Assembly: GCA_947503175.1 (NCBI GenBank) | Contig: CANNCO010000001.1 | Location: 620,001 to 684,000, forward strand | Direction of reading: 5' to 3' | Length of the DNA stretch: 64,000 bases | Source: an uncultured Paracoccaceae bacterium | Lineage (GTDB): Bacteria; Pseudomonadota; Alphaproteobacteria; Rhodobacterales; Rhodobacteraceae | Shown: positions 26,641 through 35,381 of the stretch, piece after piece | How the letters are laid out: every line of letters starts with the position of its first letter | Numbering within the stretch: the stretch's first letter is position 1 | Made by a program: the position numbers and the translations under genes | Notes under the pieces: generated by a model | Databases searched by the model: none | What the model saw: the letters and a program-made list of their open reading frames with translations, nothing else | What the model was told of the DNA's origin: nothing

Positions 26641-27396
26641 TTATTCGCTGATGGACCGCTCTTTTGCGTATTCGATCCACGGGGCAACATCCAGAATCCG
26701 ACCGACAACACCGAGTTTGTCGGACAGCTCTCCGGGTTTCGCGCCAGCCAGATCGCGAAGCGACATCACCCCGCATTGATTGAACATCCACACCATTCCG
26801 CTCCCGGCACCGGGAAGCTGAATTAGATCGCTATCTATGTCCAGTTCTGCAACCGAAACAAGGTCCCGCTTTCCGGAGGTAACCTCGCCAGACTCGGAGG
26901 CCTCGGGCACGATAGCCTTATCTCCGGACGTGGCATCGGTGATTTGATCAGCCGGATCACCGGATGATTGCATCTCTGCATGCTGATCTGGTTCACCGGG
27001 CTTCGTCGAGATGGCATGATCCTTCCCGCTTTCCTCATCAACCTCGCCCAAATCAGCCGGAGCTTCACTCGAAGCGTCATCCGGCGCAGAACATGTCTCT
27101 GGGTCGGACTCTCGGGAAGTCGCCGTAGAATCCGAATCCGTGGGAGGTGTCGATGGAACCGTCTCTACAGGTCCAGGAGACCCGAGCAAGTCGGCTCCGC
27201 TGGTCGTTCCAGAAAACAGAGTGTCAGGTGCCATTGCGAAGTCGTCTTCACCAGAGTCGAATGCAGCGGGGCCAGCGGTTTTCCGATCCGCAGACTCACG
27301 CCGGGACAATCGGGCTGCCCGCAGCGATTTCAAGTGCTCTCGCGCCGCGCGACGTGCCGAGAGCGCATCCTTGCGGTAGATTCGGTCCGATGTCAT
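26641..27396 (-). CDS. Hypothetical protein with acidic low-complexity centre and C-terminal helix-hairpin-helix
   Basis: 251 aa, not recognised as a named family. The N-terminus is basic and helical (RKDALSARRAAREHLKSLRA). Residues of about 55-185 are low complexity, rich in S/D/E/P/T and probably disordered. The last 60 residues (LIQLPGAGSGMVWMFNQCG onward, with LAGAKPGELSDKLGVVGRI) look like a helix-hairpin-helix fold of the H3TH type found in small DNA-binding proteins. AAAGGA precedes the ATG at 27396; the in-frame region further upstream overlaps the neighbouring gene and is rejected. It lies 19 bp after the 145-aa gene, so they are co-transcribed. The function is unknown. Confidence 0.65.
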   Translation of the reverse strand: MTSDRIYRKDALSARRAAREHLKSLRAARLSRRESADRKTAGPAAFDSGEDDFAMAPDTLFSGTTSGADLLGSPGPVETVPSTPPTDSDSTATSRESDPETCSAPDDASSEAPADLGEVDEESGKDHAISTKPGEPDQHAEMQSSGDPADQITDATSGDKAIVPEASESGEVTSGKRDLVSVAELDIDSDLIQLPGAGSGMVWMFNQCGVMSLRDLAGAKPGELSDKLGVVGRILDVAPWIEYAKERSISE

Positions 27397-27415
27397 CTTG
27401 TGTCCTTTCGACAGT

Positions 27416-27853
27416 TTACGACGCCTCGTCGAATGCAACCATTTGGTCCCAGGCATCCATCGCTTCGCCGGCGAGACAACGAAGCGTCCGCAGGGCCGCA
27501 ACGCTGAAAGGCGCATCAAGGAGTGAGCCTAGGGATTGCGTCGCGGCCATGTGCAGGTCGTCCGGTGCACAACGGTCTTCGAGCCAGTCCATCGCATCGT
27601 TCATGTCGGCCAGAGAGGCGGCATCTTCCACGTCGTTCGCTTTCAGTCCGATGACGAAGCCACCCGATTTCTTTCGCCAGAGCTCGATGGCGATATGATC
27701 CAGCATCTGCCTATGCTCATGTCGGGACAGCATGATCCCGTTGAAACGCAATGGCGGTGCTGCACGTCGCTTCAAGACGACCTGCGTCCACAATTGCGAA
27801 TCCTGCGCAACGTCCTGCCGGTCATCGTCTGAATTCTCAAAAGATCGCTTCAT
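27416..27853 (-). CDS. Conserved-looking hypothetical protein, 145 aa
   Basis: No family recognised. It is a small soluble protein, charged at the N-terminus (KRSFENSDDDRQD) and largely helical afterwards, with no signal peptide or membrane segment. The ATG at 27853 is preferred to the GTG one codon upstream. It is the middle gene of a minus-strand trio (56-aa, 145-aa and 251-aa products), close to a chemoreceptor pair transcribed the other way. Shared control or function with chemotaxis is only a guess from position. Confidence 0.6.
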   Translation of the reverse strand: MKRSFENSDDDRQDVAQDSQLWTQVVLKRRAAPPLRFNGIMLSRHEHRQMLDHIAIELWRKKSGGFVIGLKANDVEDAASLADMNDAMDWLEDRCAPDDLHMAATQSLGSLLDAPFSVAALRTLRCLAGEAMDAWDQMVAFDEAS

Positions 27854-27901
27854 CACCAGCGGACGTTACCACCGGTCAGGTTATCGATCTATGAACCGCA
27901 C

Positions 27902-28072
27902 TCAATTGAGTATGGGTTGGATCACGAACTTTGCGCCAGGAAAGAAGCCTTTCAGGAAGTTAAACATCTCCGCGGCCTCGTCGATCCCTTTGAGGGCATA
28001 GATTAGAATGTCCTCACCTTCGTCTTGCACCCGTAGTTCGACACCGCGGTTCTCTCTCAAGTACGCCACCAT
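27902..28072 (-). CDS. Small hypothetical protein, 56 aa
   Basis: I read this on the minus strand from ATG (28072) to TGA (27902-27904). It begins MVAYLRENRGVELRVQDEGE and ends with FVIQPILN. A GAGGTGA sequence lies about 7 bases upstream as a ribosome-binding site. The alternation of strand-like and helix-like stretches suggests a small alpha/beta protein. It lies 48 bp upstream of the 145-aa gene and would be the first gene of that operon. No function can be assigned. Confidence 0.55.
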   Translation of the reverse strand: MVAYLRENRGVELRVQDEGEDILIYALKGIDEAAEMFNFLKGFFPGAKFVIQPILN

Positions 28073-28222
28073 CTGCACTCACCTCGTAAACACCCCGCTA
28101 ACCATAGCAGATGAAAAAGCCACCTCTCAACGATTGATTCAGAGGTTGCCGGGTAAGCCAGGGACGGTTCGCCGTGGGCGGGCTGTGGAATTGCCAATGC
28201 CGCCGAAAGGAGCATTCAGCGA

Positions 28223-29891
28223 ATGGACGAAATTGGTCAACTAAAGGAAATCGACGGAAGGTTCGAGTTCCGACACAACGGACTCGGTCTTGTGGTCCGT
28301 GGAGATCACCCGGAATGGGTTCTGATGGCAGCCTCCGAGATCATCTCGAATACGGCTAAGATTGAATCCGAAGCGGAAGTCGAGAGTCTCGAAGCGCTGT
28401 CAGAGTTCAAAGGACCACACGTTTTTCTGGGATGATCTTGCCGCGGGAAAGGTCGTCTCGGGCGTGTTTCGCCGGTTGTCGCCTACGGGAAGACCTGTCT
28501 GGCTGCAAAGTTCATACTCGCCGGTCATTGGGTCGAACGGAAGAATCAAGAAGATTCTCCTCATGGCGACAGACGTGACCGAAAGCCGTGAAGAGATTCA
28601 CCGTAAGAAGGAAATCGAGAGGGCGATCCGCGAAAACTCCTGCATCGCGGAATTTTCCGAGACGGGAGAGGTTCTCGACGCAACGACACCGTTTCTCGAT
28701 CTTTTTGGTTATTCGCTTCAGCAGCTCAAGAGCAGGACGCATTCCGATCTCTGCCCCCAAGATGATACTTCGACGAAGTCTTCGCGTGAGCTGTGGAAGG
28801 AGATCCTCGGCGATCCTTCTCTGACCAGCGACTTCCACAGGGTGACGGCGGATGGTTCACAGGTCTGGCTGCGCGGTTTTTACTGCCCCATCAAGGACAT
28901 GGAAGGGAATCTCGACCGTATCCTCCTGCTTGGTGCCGACATCACCAAGGACCGGGCCGATCGATTGGAAAAGAACGCACGATGGCATGCAACGGATGCA
29001 GGCCTAGCGGTCATGGAATTCGATACGGATGGCCGCGTCCAGCAGGCGAACGACAATTTCCTCAAACTGATCGGGTATACCCAGAGGGAGTTGATCGGCC
29101 AGCATCACAGCACGTTCTGTTCACCCGACTTCGTTCAGACCAACGATTACCGTGAGTTCTGGCTGACGCTGGCCGGGGGAAAGCTCTGGACGGGCCGGTC
29201 TCATCATGTTGACCGATACAACGGTGATCTCTATCTGCACTCCGTTTACAGTCCGATTCTGGATGAGAGCGGCGACGTGGTTCGGATTATCGCCTATGCC
29301 ATCGATGTTACGAAGCAGACCCAACATGAAGACCTTGCGCGGACGAGTTCGAACAGTGTCCTCGACAATCTGCAGACCTACTACTCGCTTCGTGATGAAG
29401 TGAAGAACCAGCTGGAAGACCTGACGCAGCAGGCAAAAACCTCGTGCAAATACGCCGAACAGGGAACTGACCATGTGCAGGATGGCAAACAGGCGTTGGA
29501 GACGGCAAAGGGTTCTTCGAGCAACATCTCGCAAATCGTTGAAATAATAGGTGATATTGCCGGTCAAACGAACCTGCTTGCGTTTAACGCCGCGATCGAG
29601 GCCGCGCGCGCGGGAGAACATGGGGTCGGTTTCTCCATCGTGGCGGACGAAGTTCGTACCCTGGCGGAGAAGAACGCCGATGCCGCTCGGGACATTGCGC
29701 GATTGGTCGAAGAGGCCGACCGCGAGATCGAGAAATGCTCTGGCAACGCAACAGCGACAATCGAGTGCCTCGCTTCGATCCGGAACACTCTGGAGGAGGT
29801 TATGGGATGTGCAGAGGGCATCCAGAACAGCGTTTCCGAGCAGGACCAGACCGGTGACGCGATCCGGAACCTCGTCTCTGCGCTGACCTGA
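28223..29891 (+). pseudogene. Cytosolic PAS-containing methyl-accepting chemotaxis protein, apparent -1/+1 frameshift near the N-terminus
   Basis: A good start (ATG 28223 with AAAGGAG upstream) opens a frame that stops at 28435. The chemoreceptor continues in another frame, from FFWDDLAAGK to 29891. The frames overlap at a T5 run (28422-28426); removing one T would give one 555-aa protein. It would have a degenerate first PAS region, two clear PAS domains (SCIAEFSETGEVLDA and TDAGLAVMEFDTDG onward) and a coiled-coil signalling tip with GQTNLLAFNAAIEAARAGEH. No membrane segment is present, so it is a cytosolic receptor. The frameshift may be a sequencing error or a real mutation. The next gene encodes a multi-CheW adaptor 13 bp away. 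Confidence 0.7.
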
Positions 29892-29904
29892 GACTGGCCC
29901 TCCC

Positions 29905-31311
29905 ATGCCGCAGGAAATCGGACACGGCGTCTTTCAACTTGGTCACCGTCTGATCGGTGTCCCGCTCGAATACCTTGAGGAGGTCTGTGTCGTACCGCGG
30001 CTTTCGCCGATGCTTGATCCGGGCTCTGCCGTTCTGGGTGCCGTCGACCTGCGAGGGACGATGGTGCCGGTACTCGACGTGGGGGCGATTGCCGGCTTTC
30101 CTCGCCGAACCGATGCGCCCCGAAGTGCGGCGATCCTTCGCCGTGGTTCGCAGATTACCGCAATCGCCGTTGACGAGATTGTCGATCTTTTCAAGGCTGT
30201 GCCCTTTGCTTTGTATCGCGGTGGGAACGAAGACGACCACGGCGCGCGTCTGTTCCATCAGGGCTTCACCCGGGGCAGGGATATGGTGGCTTGTCTTGAT
30301 ATCGATTGGTTGTTCGAAACGAAGGAGGTGCTCTCAGTCACCGCAAGCCGAATGGCCAACCGGGAAACCGCGGTGCTTGACCAGATCAAGCTGCTCACGG
30401 TTACTAGTGGCGGAGCCCGCTTCGCGATCGATGCGATCCGGATCGATGCGACGGTGCCGCAACGCGAAATTGATACTGCAGAGGTCAGTGGAGATCTCCT
30501 TCTGGGCTTCATCCAGCATCAAAACAGGAAGGTGCCAGTTGTCGACGCAGGATGTGCGCTCGGTCTCGGGCGGACCGAACGACGCAGCTCCGCCCAGATC
30601 GTGATCCTCCGCTTCCCGGAAAACATGCTTCTAGGACTGGCCGTCGATTCAATGGAAAACATAATATCGGTGCCGAACTCGGATATTGGTAAGAGCAGTC
30701 CTTTGATCAGCGCCGCCGGACTGCTTTTGAGCGTCTTTGTCGGCCCCGGTGCACAGCAGACGCATGTGATCGACATGGAGGCCCTGCAAAAGGTACCTTC
30801 TCTCGTCGAACTGTCTCGGCTGACGACGCGCTTACAGGACATGCCAACACGCGGTTCGGCCCTTCCAGAAGGCAAACACGTCCTGCAAGAGCGGCAACCA
30901 TACCTTGTGTTTCGCGCCGGACGGTTGCTATCGGTGCCCATCACCGAAATCCTGAACATCCGCAAGACGCCGGCGGTTTTGGTGCCTGCGGGCGATGGGC
31001 TGGATCCGTCGGTCCTTGGATTCGTCACAATAGATGAACAGTCGGTTCCCGTCGTGAACCTGCCCGATCGAACCATGAATGAAAGTCCGGCAGAATACCT
31101 GCTCTCCGTCGGAGCGCCGGGACGGCAGGTCGCCTTTGCCGTCGACAAGATCGAAGGATTGAAAAACTCGATCTGCAGGTTCGCCGACAGTTCAAACCCA
31201 ATGAAAGAAGACATTGTTGAGTTGAATGCAGCCGGGCCAGACACAGTACTGCCAGTCGCCGATCTCGCAAGAATGGCCCGTGAACTGACCGATCCGGCGA
31301 ACATGCTCTGA
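29905..31311 (+). CDS. CheW-type adaptor with three tandem CheW domains
   Basis: 468 aa, about three times a normal CheW. Three CheW-like beta-barrel repeats can be followed at about 5-140 (FQLGHRLIGVPLEYLEEV, AVDLRGTMVPVLD), 165-300 (ARFAIDAIRID, QNRKVPVVDAG) and 325-455 (LVFRAGRLLSVPITEILNI, DEQSVPVVNLPD). CheW domains bridge chemoreceptor tips and the CheA kinase in the cytosol. It is encoded immediately after the cytosolic PAS chemoreceptor, so the two probably work together. No CheA, CheY or CheB is in the window. Domain limits are by eye. Confidence 0.8.
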   Translation: MPQEIGHGVFQLGHRLIGVPLEYLEEVCVVPRLSPMLDPGSAVLGAVDLRGTMVPVLDVGAIAGFPRRTDAPRSAAILRRGSQITAIAVDEIVDLFKAVPFALYRGGNEDDHGARLFHQGFTRGRDMVACLDIDWLFETKEVLSVTASRMANRETAVLDQIKLLTVTSGGARFAIDAIRIDATVPQREIDTAEVSGDLLLGFIQHQNRKVPVVDAGCALGLGRTERRSSAQIVILRFPENMLLGLAVDSMENIISVPNSDIGKSSPLISAAGLLLSVFVGPGAQQTHVIDMEALQKVPSLVELSRLTTRLQDMPTRGSALPEGKHVLQERQPYLVFRAGRLLSVPITEILNIRKTPAVLVPAGDGLDPSVLGFVTIDEQSVPVVNLPDRTMNESPAEYLLSVGAPGRQVAFAVDKIEGLKNSICRFADSSNPMKEDIVELNAAGPDTVLPVADLARMARELTDPANML

Positions 31312-31621
31312 CGCGCGAGGTGGGCGATGCCCAAGCAGCCCCGACGGCATGCCGTTATCTGAAAACCGACACTCGTTCCCTGCGAAGCGAGGGGCAAAGG
31401 TGGTACGCGGTGATGCACCGGATATCGAATGTGCAACACAATAGTGCATTCAACCGTTTCGAGGGGTCGCTGAACTGCCGGGTCAGTTGCCAAGTTTCGG
31501 CATGGCGAAGCTGGGCAAGGGCGCCAATGCGGAAATGCAAGGCACCGGACATGGTGCCGCGCTATTGCACCTATTGAGCCAGTGAGCCCGCGGACACCAA
31601 ACGCCTGACTGCGCCTGGCCT
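31312..31621. other. 310-bp convergent intergenic region, no gene seen
   Basis: It lies between the 3' ends of the CheW-like gene and the acyltransferase-like gene. I found no convincing hairpin with a T-run, no RNA gene and no supported reading frame. Confidence 0.45.
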
Positions 31622-32653
31622 TCAGGATGTCACGATCTTCCGTTGAGCGTCGATGCCCATGGAAATCAGGGTCGGCGTCTCGGCCTGCCGTGTCTGAAAA
31701 TCCGCTTTACCGTCCAACCCGCGCCAGTCAGCGAGGATCAGAGACTGTGCCACCGCGCCCCCAAGTGTGTTGCCCGGCCCGGTGAGGATGAACAGATCCG
31801 GGGCGAATTCCCGCGCGGCAACGGCGATTGCACGGGTGAAATCATAGGGTTCGGTGACCTGTTTTCCCAGTGTATAGCCGTGAAGCGCGCGCGCATCGCA
31901 GGTGCCCGGCCACCAGATCGCACCCCGCCCGTCGATCAGAGGCAGCGTAGGCTGACCGAAAAGATCAGCGCCGAACCGCGCGCGCCCTTTGGTCGCCACC
32001 GGGGCCTGCAGGCCCGTGTGAAATGCTGCATGATTGGCAAGACGGATCGGGAAGCGGCCATGCACCGGTTCGACTGCGGCTTCGAACGCCGCAATACCGG
32101 CTGCGTTTCCGGCCAGAACCAGCATTCCGCCCAGATCGATTGAGAGCGCCAGCACATGATCGGCCCGCCGGTTGATTTCGGTCACCCGCGCGAGAACCGC
32201 CGTTCTTCGTGCCGGATCGGGACGCCAGTCATCGCCCATGAAAGGATAGATCAGCTGTTCGCCGATCCGGGCTTCCTGCATGAGCGTGCCCATCGTGTTG
32301 GCGATCGCAAAGCCCGCCTGCGGTGTCACGGCACCGCCGCAGGCCAGCGCCGTGTACCATCCCATCGAGTTACCGGTCACCGCGACGATGTCGATCGCAG
32401 TGTCGTCGATGGCCATACGGTCGCCAAGCGCAGCGGCAAAGATCAGCGCCGACGCATTGTCGCCGCGTGTGTGTCTTGAGATATCGAAACGCGCCGCGCT
32501 GTCGAGTTCAGTGATGCTCTCCTGTCCCATGGCTTCGCGTTGCGCGTCGAATTCGGCGAGCAGCGATGGGTCGGGAAAGTGCCGCCGAAGATAGCCCAGC
32601 TCGGTTTTGTTATAGGTGCCGCGCCCCGGGCAGATCAAAACGGCGGTTTTCAT
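31622..32653 (-). CDS. Malonyl/acyl transferase-like protein (FabD/MadH fold)
   Basis: 343-aa acyltransferase-fold protein. The nucleophile elbow is TGNSMGWY (G-x-S-x-G with S96), and a later His in RLANHAAFHTG fits the catalytic His region of FabD-type transferases. It begins with the typical ICPGRGTYN entry strand. FabD enzymes move malonyl groups from CoA to ACP, and MadH-type relatives serve malonate decarboxylase. It overlaps the stop of the fused E1 dehydrogenase gene (ATGA), so the two are translationally coupled. What acyl group it handles with an E1 enzyme is unclear. Confidence 0.75.
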   Translation of the reverse strand: MKTAVLICPGRGTYNKTELGYLRRHFPDPSLLAEFDAQREAMGQESITELDSAARFDISRHTRGDNASALIFAAALGDRMAIDDTAIDIVAVTGNSMGWYTALACGGAVTPQAGFAIANTMGTLMQEARIGEQLIYPFMGDDWRPDPARRTAVLARVTEINRRADHVLALSIDLGGMLVLAGNAAGIAAFEAAVEPVHGRFPIRLANHAAFHTGLQAPVATKGRARFGADLFGQPTLPLIDGRGAIWWPGTCDARALHGYTLGKQVTEPYDFTRAIAVAAREFAPDLFILTGPGNTLGGAVAQSLILADWRGLDGKADFQTRQAETPTLISMGIDAQRKIVTS

Positions 32654-34839
32654 TTCGTCTGTTCCATGAGCGCCTTCGCCGCGTCGACGATCCCTTCGGT
32701 CGACGGCATGGTCACGGCATAGGCCGGTCCGGTGGCGATGAAACTGTCATGGGCGGCAAGCCGTGCATGGGGGATCGCGATGCGTTCGGTCAGAAGCGTC
32801 ATCAGGGCCTCCGACACTCCACCGGAGCGGCGGGTTTCATCGACGATCAGCACGTACCCGCATCCCTCGACTGCCTTCAGTAGAGCGGCGTCGGGCAGGG
32901 GCGACAGCCAGCGCAGGTCGATGACGCGCGCCTTCATGCCTTCGGCCTCAAGCAGGGCCTGCGCCTGCCGCGACAGGTAATGACCATTGCCGAATGTGAC
33001 GATCGCGATGTCTGTTCCTTCCCCGGTAACGCCAACTTCGCCAAAGGGAATCCGCTCGGACGGGTTGGGATAGGTTTGCAACCATCCACCGTCACCCGCA
33101 ACGTGCAGGTCGCGCATCGGGTAAAGCGCGATCGGTTCCAGGAATACGACAATCCGCTGTTCCTCGCGCGAGAGCCGCACGCATTCCCGCAGCATCCTTG
33201 CCGCATCACCGCCGTGCGACGGGCAGGCCAGGATCAGCCCCGGGATATCGCGCAGGACGGCGACCGAGTTGTCATTGTGGAAATGGCCGCCAAAGCCTTT
33301 CTGATAGCCAAGCCCTGCAATGCGCAGAACCATCGGATTGGTGAACTGCCCGTTCGAGAAGAAGGGCAGGGTCGCCGCCTCACCGCGCAGCTGGTCCTCG
33401 GCGTTGTGTAGATAGGCAAGGAACTGGATTTCCGGAACTGGCAGAAACCCGTTATGTGCCAGCCCGATGCCAAGCCCGAGGATCGATTGCTCATCCAGCA
33501 GCGTATCGATCACCCGGTCCGGCCCGAACCGTGCCACCAGTTTCTGTGTCACGCCGTAGACACCGCCCTTGCGACCGACATCCTCTCCCATCAGGACGAT
33601 CTCGGGATGTTCCACCATCAGGTCGGTCAGTGCCCAGTTGATCAGGCGTGACATGATCTGCGGCTCGTCCATCGCACGCTGGTCCGGTCCAAAGGCCCGG
33701 GCGCGCGCCTCGGGCGTTGGGCCATTCGTGGGGCGGCACTTGCGGCGTGGCGGGATCAGGCTAGACATGACATCGGATGCGGTTTCAAGCCGGGGGCGGG
33801 TGACCACCTCGGTCGCGATCCGGCTAACGCGGGCGCGTGTCTCCTGATAGATGTTCAGCGCGTCACTTGGTTTCAGCGCCCCGGCTTGCCCGAGAAGCCG
33901 AACGGAATGAAGAAGCGGGTCATTTGCCTCCTCGGCTTCCACCTCGGCCTTCGACATATAGGTTGTGGGAACATCGGCGCCGGCGTGTCCATAAAGCCGA
34001 ACCGTGCGCAGGTGCAGAAAGGCGGGCTTGCGGCGGGTGCGGACGAATGCGGCGGCTTCGCAGGCAACCCGGTACGTGTCGTAGAGATCCAGTCCGTCGC
34101 ACGCAAAATAGCGCAAGCCCGGTCGCTTCGAAAAGCTCGAGGCAATCCAGCCTTCAGGCGTTTTCACCGAGATCCCGATGCCGTTGTCTTCGCAGATAAA
34201 CAGCAACGGCAGCGGATGCGACTGATAGGCGGTCCAGCTTGCCGTGTTGAATGCGCCCTGTGCGGTTGAATGGTTGGCCGACGCGTCGCCGAAGGAACAC
34301 AGCACCAGCCCGTCATCCTCGAGCGTCTGGTGTTCTGGCCGATGACGACGGGCGAGTCCCAGCGAATAGGCGGCCCCCACCGCCTTTGGCAGATGTGAGG
34401 CAATCGTCGAGGTCTGCGGTGGGATCATCAGCCTGCGCGATCCCAGAACCTTGTGTCGCCCGCCCGAAATCGGGTCTTCCGACGAGGCGGCAAAACTCAG
34501 AAGCATGTCCCAGGCGATCGTCTGTCCCGGCACCTGATCGGCACGCGCGATCTGGAACGCCGCATCACGGTAATGCAGAAAGGCCATGTCGGTCGGGCGC
34601 AGTGCCGCTGCTACCGCGGCCATGCCCTCATGCCCCGAGGACCCGATGGTATAGAACCCTTGCCCGGCCTTCTGCATTGCTCTGCTTTCCAGGTCGAGGG
34701 CACGGCTGAGGCACCCGGCCCGGTAGAGCGCAACTGCCAGATCCGGTGTCAGCGACCCGTCCGGTGCACGGCCTTGCGGCAGGTCTTCCGATGCAACAAG
34801 CCGGAGGAAGTTTTCGTGAACGATAGCTGCGCGATCCAT
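32650..34839 (-). CDS. Fused alpha-beta 2-oxoacid dehydrogenase E1 component (TPP-dependent)
   Basis: 729-aa protein joining both E1 subunits. The alpha-like half (about 1-370) has the TPP/Mg motif GDASANHSTAQGAFNTA ending in CEDNG. The beta-like half (about 390-729) has VLMGEDVGRKGGVYGVTQKL and the transketolase C-terminal DLRWLSPLPDAALLKAVEG. Family members decarboxylate pyruvate or branched 2-oxoacids. No E2 or E3 gene is adjacent; the only partner is the acyltransferase-like gene. It may supply an acyl group to lipoamide elsewhere, or act as a non-oxidative TPP enzyme. Confidence 0.85.
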   Translation of the reverse strand: MDRAAIVHENFLRLVASEDLPQGRAPDGSLTPDLAVALYRAGCLSRALDLESRAMQKAGQGFYTIGSSGHEGMAAVAAALRPTDMAFLHYRDAAFQIARADQVPGQTIAWDMLLSFAASSEDPISGGRHKVLGSRRLMIPPQTSTIASHLPKAVGAAYSLGLARRHRPEHQTLEDDGLVLCSFGDASANHSTAQGAFNTASWTAYQSHPLPLLFICEDNGIGISVKTPEGWIASSFSKRPGLRYFACDGLDLYDTYRVACEAAAFVRTRRKPAFLHLRTVRLYGHAGADVPTTYMSKAEVEAEEANDPLLHSVRLLGQAGALKPSDALNIYQETRARVSRIATEVVTRPRLETASDVMSSLIPPRRKCRPTNGPTPEARARAFGPDQRAMDEPQIMSRLINWALTDLMVEHPEIVLMGEDVGRKGGVYGVTQKLVARFGPDRVIDTLLDEQSILGLGIGLAHNGFLPVPEIQFLAYLHNAEDQLRGEAATLPFFSNGQFTNPMVLRIAGLGYQKGFGGHFHNDNSVAVLRDIPGLILACPSHGGDAARMLRECVRLSREEQRIVVFLEPIALYPMRDLHVAGDGGWLQTYPNPSERIPFGEVGVTGEGTDIAIVTFGNGHYLSRQAQALLEAEGMKARVIDLRWLSPLPDAALLKAVEGCGYVLIVDETRRSGGVSEALMTLLTERIAIPHARLAAHDSFIATGPAYAVTMPSTEGIVDAAKALMEQTK

Positions 34840-35298
34840 GCATGTGCCTCTTTAGAAGACGCCCGAAGACAGGTCTGTTCCAACCGGAGCGTGGGCACGT
34901 CAATATCATGCGTGCCCCGGTTGTGTTGACCGTCCTCAGGTCCGCCGTAAGGCGGAAAAAGTGGAACTCGTCCGAAGTCCAGTTGCCGCTTTCATGTCGC
35001 GTGCCGGCTCCGCAATGTCCAGCGCTTTGCGGCTCGTTTTACCTTTTGTCCGAGTCGCCCTCCGGAGCGTGGGCATCCTTTCCCCGGATGATCGCGGACC
35101 CTTTGGCCAAGGCGATCAGTGTCTGTGTGCTGGCCCGAGGCCGCGCCCGCTAAGTACGCGAACGCCGTAGGAGACGTTCGATGCAAACTCAGACCGCAAA
35201 CCAGCGAAAAGAGCGTGGTGAGCCGCCAGTTAACGTCGAGACAGGGGATGCGCGGGTTCATCTTGTCTGTGCTCGTCGCATGTCCTTCGGCAACTGCT
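34840..35298. other. About 460-bp divergent intergenic region without a supported gene
   Basis: It lies between the E1 start and the LacI-controlled promoter. Contents seen: a GAGG-type ribosome-binding site for the minus-strand E1 gene near its start, and a perfect 6-bp hairpin TCCGCC-gtaa-GGCGGA (34941-34956) without a T-run. I see no credible coding frame. Confidence 0.45.
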
Positions 35299-35327
35299 TT
35301 GACACCGGTAAAATCGCGCACTATGTC
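35299..35327 (+). promoter_or_regulatory. Sigma70-type promoter of the sulfatase unit
   Basis: A consensus -35 TTGACA (35299-35304), a 17-bp spacer and TATGTC (35322-35327) as a weak -10. The -10 lies inside the LacI-type palindrome, so repressor binding would block polymerase. Confidence 0.55.
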
Positions 35328-35340
35328 ATCGATGACATAG
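35321..35340. promoter_or_regulatory. LacI-family operator 1 (20-bp perfect palindrome)
   Basis: CTATGTCATCGATGACATAG is a perfect 20-bp palindrome with the central CG typical of LacI-family operators. The core TGTCATCGATGACA recurs twice just upstream of the lacI-type gene at 37865. It overlaps the -10 of the promoter for the genes at 35382-37720. Confidence 0.85.
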
Positions 35341-35381
35341 TTCTGATGTGCCTTACCTTTGTGCAAAGTTGACATGTTCGA

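Noticed and set aside
34941-34956. TCCGCC-gtaa-GGCGGA hairpin as a terminator
   Set aside because: On neither strand is it followed by a T-run, and it lies in a divergent region where no transcript should end.
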